From PRS1 sp965250265 (lineage in GTDB: Bacteria; Bacteroidota; Bacteroidia; Flavobacteriales; Flavobacteriaceae): DNA of 64,000 nucleotides. Shown here in pieces: positions 34,150 to 41,403 of the stretch (position 1 is its first letter; each line of letters begins with the position of its first letter). Below the pieces are notes generated by a model, which ran no database searches, was not told the origin of the DNA, and saw nothing but the letters and a program-made list of their open reading frames with translations. The position numbers and the translations under genes are program-made. Location of the stretch: NCBI GenBank assembly GCA_965250265.1, contig CBDFNO010000014.1, positions 310,001-374,000 on the forward strand, read 5' to 3'.

Positions 34150-36321
34150 ATGAAAAAAATACTTTATATATTATTACTACTCACATTTAGTTTTGGATTT
34201 GCTCAATCCCATGATTCATCAAAAGAAGAGCAGCGTATTTCCAATATTAAACATCAATTAGAATTAATTTCTGTAGATAATGTTGGTTTAACTGAAAATG
34301 TGAAAACAGAGGTTAATGTTAGCAATATCACTCTTGCAAACTTTTTATTGGCAGTATCTAATATTCATAAAATAAATATTAATGTTGCACAAGAGCTTGG
34401 TCAAATTAGTATTGCCAATAATTTCTCGAATGTAACCGTTGCAGATCTGTTGGTTTTTTTGTGTAAAGAATACAACTTAACTATAGATTTTTCAGGAAAT
34501 ATTCTTTCTGTAAAGCCGTATCAAAAGCCTAAAGAAGCACAAAAGGTAATTCCGATAGTTTACTTCCCAAATAATAATACAATTTTTATTGATGTAAAAG
34601 GAGATAAACTCTACGATGTGTTTAAACGGATTATGGATGAGACAGGTAAGAATTTAGTGTTTTCTCCTGGACTTGAAAATAAGATGCTCACTACATATCT
34701 CAAAGACATGCCTTTTGACGCAGCCATGGATAATTTAGCTTTTGCCAACAATTTATTTGTAGAGAAAACAAAAGATAATTTTTATGTATTTGAAGACAAC
34801 CTACAAATAGTTGCCACTAATCAAAATGGCTCAAATGCAAATACTTCTCAACGGCCAAATAGATCGCGACGCTCTAATTTCTATTTTAAAGTTTTAAATC
34901 CAGAACAAAAACTGTTAGAAGTTGATTTTGTAAATACTCCCATTGCAGATATTATTAATGATATAGGCAATGAATTAAAAATAGATGTATTTACGGCAAC
35001 GCCTTTAAATGAAGCAGGAACAGCTTCTTTAAAAGCTAAATCAATCACTTTCGATCAGTTGCTTATCAATATATTTGAAACACAGATTAGTTCAAAAGCA
35101 AATGTTCCTAATGGTAGCTCACAGAACCAAAATAGAAATAACGTTTTACAAGAGAAAACAAAAATATTTACTTTTAAAAAAGAAGGTGATATGTATTTCT
35201 TTGGAACAGAAAATCAACTCAGTGTCCGTAAGGTAGAAGTTATACATTTAATGTATCGCTCTGTAGAATTATTAGCTGACCCAACAGGTGGAAATAGCGT
35301 CGGTTTTAGTAGAAATTCCAATACTACTACTTCAGGAAACTACAATAACCAATTTGATAATGTTGGAACTAATAGTAACAGACAACAGCTTAATACAAGC
35401 AATACAAATAATTTTAAAGATTATAATAGTAAAGCAGAAGCACTGGTAAATATAGTCCCAGATGAAGTAAAACAAGATTTAGATATTAAAGTTGATTACG
35501 AACTTAATAGCTTTTATGTTAATGGCTCAAGTGCAAACATAGAACGTTTTAAAAAATTTATTCACCAAATAGATAAACCTGTTCCTGTTATACTTATTGA
35601 AGTTATGATTCTTGAAGTGAGTAAAAGCTCTACAATTGAAACTGGTATAAGTTGGGGCATAGGAGAGAGTCCTGTTACAACTCAAGGTGGAATTTTTCCT
35701 GAAACTGATATAACTCTAGGAGCACAAACCATTAATAAAGTAATTGGAGGTTTTGATGGTTTTGGTTCTTTTAATTTAGGTAAAGTTGTGCCCAACTTTT
35801 TTGCGACCATTAAAGCTTTGGAAACTAATGGGAATCTTAAAATTCGTTCTACACCAAAAATATCTACCTTAAATGGTCATAGAGCTACGTTTTCCAACGG
35901 ACAAACTTCATACTATGCCGTTACACAACGTAATATATACGGCACTAACAATCCACAAACATCAGAAATTACTAATTATGTCCCAATCGATGCAAAGCTT
36001 GGCATCACAATAAAACCTACAGTTTCTGGCGATGGTCAGGTAACGCTCGACATTTTTGTAATACAGTCCAGTTTTGGACAACGCATCTCTGAAGATGCTC
36101 CTCCGGATATTAGTTCAAGAGAGTTTAGTTCTATCATTCGTGTACATGATCAAGATATTGTAGTACTCGGTGGTTTAGAAGAACAGGTAAAGAACGATTC
36201 AGGCTCTGGTGTTCCTTTATTGGCACGTATTCCCGTAATAAAATGGTTGTTTAGTAAACGTAAAAGGGAAGCCTCTAAAGCTAAATTAACAGTGCTTATC
36301 AAACCAACAGTCTTTTATTAA
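34150..36321 (+). CDS. gspD: Secretin (GspD/PilQ family), outer-membrane channel
   Basis: This 723-residue protein has a signal peptide (about 1-19, FGFAQ) and N-domains (VSNITLANFLLAVSNIHKIN, VADLLVFLCKEY, and a second pair at about 145-220). An Asn-rich linker spans about 225-245 and 375-420. The secretin core is at about 475-720: PVPVILIEVMILEVSKSS, KIRSTPKISTLNGHRATF, and the C-terminal VPLLARIPVIKWLFSKRKRE segment. It forms the outer-membrane ring for substrates of the adjacent ATPase/pseudopilin system. The downstream GspL-like gene starts at its stop codon, showing tight coupling. Confidence 0.88.
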   Translation: MKKILYILLLLTFSFGFAQSHDSSKEEQRISNIKHQLELISVDNVGLTENVKTEVNVSNITLANFLLAVSNIHKININVAQELGQISIANNFSNVTVADLLVFLCKEYNLTIDFSGNILSVKPYQKPKEAQKVIPIVYFPNNNTIFIDVKGDKLYDVFKRIMDETGKNLVFSPGLENKMLTTYLKDMPFDAAMDNLAFANNLFVEKTKDNFYVFEDNLQIVATNQNGSNANTSQRPNRSRRSNFYFKVLNPEQKLLEVDFVNTPIADIINDIGNELKIDVFTATPLNEAGTASLKAKSITFDQLLINIFETQISSKANVPNGSSQNQNRNNVLQEKTKIFTFKKEGDMYFFGTENQLSVRKVEVIHLMYRSVELLADPTGGNSVGFSRNSNTTTSGNYNNQFDNVGTNSNRQQLNTSNTNNFKDYNSKAEALVNIVPDEVKQDLDIKVDYELNSFYVNGSSANIERFKKFIHQIDKPVPVILIEVMILEVSKSSTIETGISWGIGESPVTTQGGIFPETDITLGAQTINKVIGGFDGFGSFNLGKVVPNFFATIKALETNGNLKIRSTPKISTLNGHRATFSNGQTSYYAVTQRNIYGTNNPQTSEITNYVPIDAKLGITIKPTVSGDGQVTLDIFVIQSSFGQRISEDAPPDISSREFSSIIRVHDQDIVVLGGLEEQVKNDSGSGVPLLARIPVIKWLFSKRKREASKAKLTVLIKPTVFY

Positions 36322-37526
36322 TGCTTAAAGCTATTACTACATATCTACAATTTGGAAATCGTTTTTGTGGTATTGAGCACGCTACTGAAAACGGACAGGA
36401 AAAATTGTACGTAACACTTCTTAAAAAAACAAAAAAAGAGGTTGATATCCAATCTCTTTTTGAAGCATCTTCTATTAAGAATTTATCCGAGCTGCTTCCT
36501 AAAAATCAACATGCAGTTCTAATTATTAATAATGAATCTGTTCTTACAAAAAAAATTGAAAGTGATCAGACAGATGATTTGAAACTTGTTTACAAAGCAT
36601 TCCCTAATATTAGATTAGAAGATTTTTATTATGAAGTACTTATACAAAAATCAATTCATTTTGTGTCTATTTGTAGAAAAACGTATATAGAAGAATTAAT
36701 TAATGAGTATAAGACTCAAGGTATTTCTATTATAGATGTATCACTTGGCAATTCAATTGCTTTTAGTATAACTAATTATATAAATTCTAAAACAATTTCT
36801 ACTTCCAACACAAATATCACAGTTGAGGATAAGAACATTACAACTATTGAAAAAGTAAATGATTTACAGCAAGTAGAATATGATATCAATGGTATAATCG
36901 TATCTAATACACAATTACTATCATTTTCTGGAGCATTAAACTTGGTTGTAAATAATTATCATCCTCACACCAATTTTGAAGTATATAAAGAATTGATTCT
37001 AAACAATTATAATCACTCGAGGTTTTTTAGTCAGTTTTTAAAATTTGGATTATCTTTTTTGTTGGGATTATTACTTATCAATTTTTTCTTCTTTAATCAT
37101 TATTATAATTCTGTAAATGAGTTACAACAAACCTCTCAAATCAGCCAAGCCACAAAAAAGAAAGTTTTAGAGCTCAACGAAACAGTAAGTAAAACACAAA
37201 AAATGGTGGATGATATGCTACAAAGCAGTTCGTCTAAAAGCTCTTTTTATGTAAATGAAATTATCCACAGTTTACCCAGTTCTATTTTACTTGCTGAACT
37301 GAATTACCAACCTCTTTTAAAACGAATTAAAACAGAACAGGCTATTGAAAATAATATAAACACTATTATGATCTCTGGAACATCTAATAGTAGTGAATCC
37401 TTTTCAAAATGGATAGTAAATTTGGATGCTATTGGGTGGATTGAAAAGGTTGAGATTTTAAGTTACGGAGATATTTCTAAATCAAAATCTGACTTCAGTA
37501 TTAAGTTAAATATTTTAAATGACTAA
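36321..37526 (+). CDS. GspL/PilM-N-like inner-membrane assembly protein
   Basis: This 401-residue protein has a cytoplasmic actin-like half (about 1-230) that is weakly conserved, then one transmembrane segment (FGLSFLLGLLLINFFFF, about 240-258). A periplasmic part follows with a short coiled coil (VNELQQTSQISQATKKKVLE) and a ferredoxin-like end (SGTSNSSESFSKWIVNLDAI). The layout is that of GspL or a PilM-PilN fusion, which links the ATPase to the periplasmic assembly. The call rests on architecture and position, not strong motifs. It overlaps the next gene by 8 nt. Confidence 0.7.
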   Translation: MLKAITTYLQFGNRFCGIEHATENGQEKLYVTLLKKTKKEVDIQSLFEASSIKNLSELLPKNQHAVLIINNESVLTKKIESDQTDDLKLVYKAFPNIRLEDFYYEVLIQKSIHFVSICRKTYIEELINEYKTQGISIIDVSLGNSIAFSITNYINSKTISTSNTNITVEDKNITTIEKVNDLQQVEYDINGIIVSNTQLLSFSGALNLVVNNYHPHTNFEVYKELILNNYNHSRFFSQFLKFGLSFLLGLLLINFFFFNHYYNSVNELQQTSQISQATKKKVLELNETVSKTQKMVDDMLQSSSSKSSFYVNEIIHSLPSSILLAELNYQPLLKRIKTEQAIENNINTIMISGTSNSSESFSKWIVNLDAIGWIEKVEILSYGDISKSKSDFSIKLNILND

Positions 37527-38031
37527 CAAAACTAAAAACATATTACTTCTTTTAGGTTTTTTGCTAACGCTTGTTGTGTGTTATAAATTGGCAATTTCAA
37601 ATACACTTAATCTAAGAAAGGAATATGGTAGTTTAAAACAAGTAGAAACTCTATTTAAAAATGCGCCTAAACAACTATCTCTTTTAAAACAAAAACAAAA
37701 GTATTACGATTCTATACTTTCTAAATATCAACTCGGTGGGAGTTCTATACAAAACAGCCTTTTAAAAACTATTAACGAGTTTGCTAAAAGTGATAATCTT
37801 AAAGTGATTGAATTTATAGAACCTCATGTTATAAATCAAAATGATCTAACCATAAAGACCTATCAATTTACCGTAGAAGGAGATTTTAATGTGATTCTAA
37901 AGCTTTCTCACAAGCTTGAACAACAAACTAAATTTGGAGAAATTATAAATCTTCATTTTGAAAAGAAAAAGAATTTTAGAACAGGTAAATATTATTTACA
38001 AGCAATAGTTTTGTTGAAGAGTTTTGGGTGA
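37519..38031 (+). CDS. GspM/PilO-like periplasmic assembly protein
   Basis: This 170-residue protein has an N-terminal transmembrane anchor (ILLLLGFLLTLVVCYKLAI), a coiled-coil stretch (LNLRKEYGSLKQVETLF), and a C-terminal alpha/beta ferredoxin-like domain (FTVEGDFNVILKLSHKLE, then YYLQAIVLLKSF). This is the GspM/PilO design. It partners the GspL-like protein in the inner-membrane platform. It is the last gene of the secretion run; the next 540 bp carry no gene. Confidence 0.7.
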   Translation: MTNKTKNILLLLGFLLTLVVCYKLAISNTLNLRKEYGSLKQVETLFKNAPKQLSLLKQKQKYYDSILSKYQLGGSSIQNSLLKTINEFAKSDNLKVIEFIEPHVINQNDLTIKTYQFTVEGDFNVILKLSHKLEQQTKFGEIINLHFEKKKNFRTGKYYLQAIVLLKSFG

Positions 38032-38539
38032 TAAATTAGGAGTCTATTAATTTCACCACAACAACTGTATCTTATTTAATTTTTTCATTTTTACCGATGT
38101 AATTATTTTAGTCAATAATTCGTCAACCTATTTAGTTTATTTCAAATTGTTTTAAATATTTTGATATTGTACTTAAGAGCCTGTAACCATTGAATCTATT
38201 AGTGAAACGCTTTGTTTGTATGTGTTTGAAGAAATATTAAATGGAACAGACTCTATCCCTACTTTGAGTTGAAACTTAAATATCTTTCAATTTTATTTAT
38301 AAATTTGCCAAAAACAAGTAAAGTGTAGAAAGAACGATTCAAATTATTATAACTTCAGACAATGCCGAAAAACAATTTAACGGCGAATAAACGATGGTCA
38401 GATTCTAATTTCCAATAAAAACAGCGAGGTAACAGCGAAGAAATTGTAATATTTCTAATTACTTCTCAATAGCCGATTGGGAATTAGCAATTTATCAACC
38501 TTGATTTAATCAAACATTACAATCATGTAACTTTTTTTG
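38032..38539. other. Intergenic region between secretion operon and MerR module
   Basis: No gene is supported over about 500 bp. The DNA has scattered stop codons in all frames and a few GC-richer patches (about 38350-38440), and may be decayed mobile-element sequence. Confidence 0.5.
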
Positions 38540-38572
38540 TATATTTGCAAATATTACATTAATGTAATATTT
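38540..38572 (+). promoter_or_regulatory. Promoter and 24-bp palindromic operator of the MerR-type gene
   Basis: TATATTTGC (38540-38548) is a Bacteroidota -7 element. It is followed directly by a perfect 24-bp palindrome at 38549-38572 (half-site AATGTAATATTT), ending at the ATG of the regulator gene. The operator would cover the transcription start and ribosome binding site, so autorepression is likely. Confidence 0.75.
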
Positions 38573-39388
38573 ATGGAGTTAAAAGATAAAAATAATATTT
38601 TCCTTGCTTCCGATTGGTTCGATATAAATTTCTTGGCTCGTTTTGTTTACACAAATAGTCCTCTTAAAAAGTATTTCAATGAGCAATCTCACAAAGTAGA
38701 GGACAGTAGGCTATCATCAAGAGTTTTGAATCATTGGTACGAAAGTGGAATAATCACTGATGATAGACCTAATGGAAAAGGGTGGAAAAAATTCAGTTTA
38801 TCAGAATTAGTATGGATTCAGATCGTATTTAAATTAAGGGTATTTGGCTTAAACCTTAAGAAAATCAAAAAGGTTAAAGATCAAATAGACTTTTACAATT
38901 CTATTGATAAAGTCTCCAAGTGTCCATTATTGGATTTCTACATGCTTGTAGCAGGAAACACTAAAATACCCATAAAACTTATTGTTTTTGAATCAGGACA
39001 AGCTGAATTGGTTCGTCAAATAGATATTGATATCGCAAATGAATTTGAATGTATTTCAGAAGATTTCATTTCTATTGACTTAAATAAACTATTAGACAAT
39101 TTACTCACTAAAAAAAGTGTTAAAGCAAATTACTTGAGCTATTCTGATCAACCTAAGTCTCCTATTCTTAAACAAATTGAAGATTCGCTAACTATTGAGG
39201 ACATTCAATCAATTACAATTCGAGTAAAAGAGAAAAACTATTTAGTTAATGAAGAATTCTTTGTAAAAGATAAAAATAAAGCAAAAGCACTAATGTCTAT
39301 TTTAAAGTTTGGAAAATTAGTTGAAAATAAGGAAGCAGGTAATTCAACACATATTATGACAAGAAAAAAGAAAATTAAAAAGGGATAA
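38573..39388 (+). CDS. MerR-type HTH regulator of the recombinase module
   Basis: The 271-residue product starts MELKDKNNIF, just past the palindrome. An upstream TTG start would lie inside the -7 element and is rejected. Residues about 35-100 form a MerR-like winged helix: LSSRVLNHWYESGIITDDRP, KGWKKFSLSELVWIQIVFKL, FGLNLKKIKKVKDQIDFY. The C-terminal part (about 150-270) is mixed alpha/beta and ends with a basic KKKIKKG tail. It lies upstream of a small ORF and a large serine recombinase and probably regulates itself and them. Confidence 0.8.
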   Translation: MELKDKNNIFLASDWFDINFLARFVYTNSPLKKYFNEQSHKVEDSRLSSRVLNHWYESGIITDDRPNGKGWKKFSLSELVWIQIVFKLRVFGLNLKKIKKVKDQIDFYNSIDKVSKCPLLDFYMLVAGNTKIPIKLIVFESGQAELVRQIDIDIANEFECISEDFISIDLNKLLDNLLTKKSVKANYLSYSDQPKSPILKQIEDSLTIEDIQSITIRVKEKNYLVNEEFFVKDKNKAKALMSILKFGKLVENKEAGNSTHIMTRKKKIKKG

Positions 39389-39458
39389 ACCCTCTATTTT
39401 GAAAGAAAGCGCAACCAAATAGGAATCACCTAACTGGTATTGCATTTTTTAATTTATA

Positions 39459-39599
39459 ATGTTATCAATAGAACAATGCAACAATGTATTGAATAAAAAT
39501 GAAAAAAAATATACAGGTGAAGAAGTAAAAACAATTAGAGAGTCATTAAACCAGTTCGCAAATTTACTTTTCGAACATAAATATCCAAAAAATGAATAA
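39459..39599 (+). CDS. 46-residue ORF coupled to the large serine recombinase
   Basis: A short acidic peptide starts MLSIEQCNNVLNKN and ends EHKYPKNE. It is likely real because its stop overlaps the recombinase start (8-nt overlap) and it is co-directional with the MerR and recombinase genes. The pattern (a short helix plus EEVKTIRESLNQFANLLFEH) resembles small proteins paired with Bacteroidota serine recombinases. No function is assigned; it could be an accessory or directionality factor. Confidence 0.55.
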   Translation: MLSIEQCNNVLNKNEKKYTGEEVKTIRESLNQFANLLFEHKYPKNE

Positions 39600-41148
39600 G
39601 CTATATGGAAAGAAAGCCATTTTATACAGGAGAGTAAGTACTACCGATCAAAAAGTACATGGAAATAGTCTTAATGCTCAAAAAAATAGCTTGAAAGAAT
39701 TTTGCTTAAAAAATGGAATTATAATTAAGAAAGAATTTGAAGAGGACTTTTCAGCAAAAAATTTTAACAGACCTGTCATTAAAGAATTACTTGAATATGC
39801 TAAAAATCATAAAAATGAAATAGATTATTTGCTCCTAACAAGTTGGGATAGATTTTCAAGAAATACTTTAGAAGCTTTGCAAGTAATAGAATGTTTAAAA
39901 AAGTTAAATATTGCTGTTAATTGTATTGAAGGCTGGGTTGATGATGAAGATCCAAATCAAATAATAATGCGTCTTTTATATCTTGGCCTTCCAGAAGCAG
40001 ATAATAAACTACGAAGTCAAAAAATTAAAACTGGTATTCGACAAGCAAACAAAGAAGGTAGATGGGTTTCCAAACAACCAAAGGGTTACGTTCCTGGGAA
40101 AGATGAATTAGGAAGACCATTGATGAAACTTGATCCAATAATGGCTCCATTAATAGAAGAGTTATTTAACGACTTTTCATTAGGCCTTTATTCACAAAAC
40201 GAACTACTAAAATTAGAAAAGTATTCTTCACTAAAGTTAACTAAAAGCAATTTAAGTCGTATGCTCAAACAAATTGCATATGCAGGTAAAATTAGAATAC
40301 GACAAAAAGATTTAGAAGTAGAAGAAATAGTGGATGGATTACACGAACCTATTATTTCAATAAAAGTTTATAATAAAGTTCAAAGTCAGTTACAATCACG
40401 TAGACGTTATAATCAAAAATCAGTCAAATTAAATGACAAACTACCTTTAAGAGGTTTACTACAATGTGATAAATGTGGTGGTAATCTTACTGGTAGTGGC
40501 TCTAAAAGCAAAACTGGAGATAGACACTTCTATTACCATTGTAATCCAAGAAAAGGTTGCGGTGAAAGATTTAAAGTCAAAATTGCTCACGATGAATTAT
40601 TCAATTATTTTAATGATCTAAGCCCGTCAGAAGAAGTTTGCAATTTATTAGAATTGATACTTGAAAAAAAGCACGAAGAATCTAAACACTCAATTAAGAA
40701 GTTACTTATTCAGAAGAAAAATAAACTAATTCTATTAAAAGATAAGTCAGAGATGCTTCTTGAAAAATTATTGGAAGGGACAATCAATAATGACACATAT
40801 AAAAATGCTAATATTAAAATTAATTCAGATATTATAATCTTGGAAGGAGAAATTGCTGAACTAAAAGAGTCTAATGGGGATCTAAAAGAATTCGTAAAAT
40901 TTGGTTTATTCCTGTTTAAAAACCTTAAAACCTTTTTTGAAAGAGCGTCAATAAACTTAAAGCAAAAACTAATAAGTTCGATATTTGCAGAAAAACTGGT
41001 TTTTGATGGAGAGAAGTATCGAACCCCAAAACTCAATACTGGATTTGATATTATTTATAACAGTATCAATGGATTGAATAGAATTAAACAAAAAAACGAG
41101 AGACTATCTATTGATAATCTCCCGTTTAGTACTGAAGGCGGGACTTGA
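39592..41148 (+). CDS. Large serine recombinase (site-specific integrase)
   Basis: This 518-residue protein has a resolvase catalytic domain with KAILYRRVSTTDQ (nucleophile Ser16) and LLTSWDRFSRNTLEAL. A recombinase domain follows (about 155-260: QPKGYVPGKDELGRPLMKLD), then a zinc ribbon (CDKCGG near 290, then C-x-P-RKGC) and a coiled coil (about 360-430). It is a large serine integrase by length and domain order. Its last 19 bases overlap the 3' end of the tRNA-Leu gene on the opposite strand. It is probably the integrase that placed this island, or part of it, at the tRNA. Confidence 0.9.
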   Translation: MNKLYGKKAILYRRVSTTDQKVHGNSLNAQKNSLKEFCLKNGIIIKKEFEEDFSAKNFNRPVIKELLEYAKNHKNEIDYLLLTSWDRFSRNTLEALQVIECLKKLNIAVNCIEGWVDDEDPNQIIMRLLYLGLPEADNKLRSQKIKTGIRQANKEGRWVSKQPKGYVPGKDELGRPLMKLDPIMAPLIEELFNDFSLGLYSQNELLKLEKYSSLKLTKSNLSRMLKQIAYAGKIRIRQKDLEVEEIVDGLHEPIISIKVYNKVQSQLQSRRRYNQKSVKLNDKLPLRGLLQCDKCGGNLTGSGSKSKTGDRHFYYHCNPRKGCGERFKVKIAHDELFNYFNDLSPSEEVCNLLELILEKKHEESKHSIKKLLIQKKNKLILLKDKSEMLLEKLLEGTINNDTYKNANIKINSDIIILEGEIAELKESNGDLKEFVKFGLFLFKNLKTFFERASINLKQKLISSIFAEKLVFDGEKYRTPKLNTGFDIIYNSINGLNRIKQKNERLSIDNLPFSTEGGT

Positions 41149-41214
41149 ACCCGCACGGCCTTACAGGCCATTGGATTTTAAGTCCAACGTGTCTACCAAT
41201 TCCACCACTTCAGC
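41130..41214 (-). tRNA. tRNA-Leu (anticodon UAA)
   Basis: Read on the minus strand it begins GCTGAAGTGGTGGAATTGGT. The acceptor stem is GCTGAAG/CTTCAGT, with a long variable arm, the anticodon loop CTTAAAA (TAA) and the T-arm CGGGTTCAAGTCCCG. No CCA is encoded. Its 3' end overlaps the large serine recombinase gene on the other strand. Confidence 0.92.
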
Positions 41215-41238
41215 TTGGTATATTTTTAACAGTTATAG

Positions 41239-41310
41239 AGCGAAAGACGGGATTTGAACCCGCGACCCTCACCTTGGCAAGGTGATGCTCTACCCCTGAG
41301 CTACTTTCGC
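41239..41310 (-). tRNA. tRNA-Gly (anticodon GCC)
   Basis: The minus strand folds as GCGAAAG/CTTTCGC acceptor, anticodon stem-loop with TTGCCAA (GCC), and T-arm CGGGTTCAAATCCCG. It is 72 nt with a U discriminator, typical of bacterial tRNA-Gly. It lies 24 bp from tRNA-Leu and is probably co-transcribed with it. Confidence 0.92.
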
Positions 41311-41403
41311 AGTTTTTAATGAACGTGCAATTTATTATTGCGGTTGCAAATTTAAAACAATTATAATAATACCAAAGGCTTTTTAATTAAAATGCACCTT
41401 TTT

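Noticed and set aside
38537..38572. Upstream TTG start for the MerR-type gene
   Set aside because: It would lie inside the -7 promoter element and translate through the palindromic operator.
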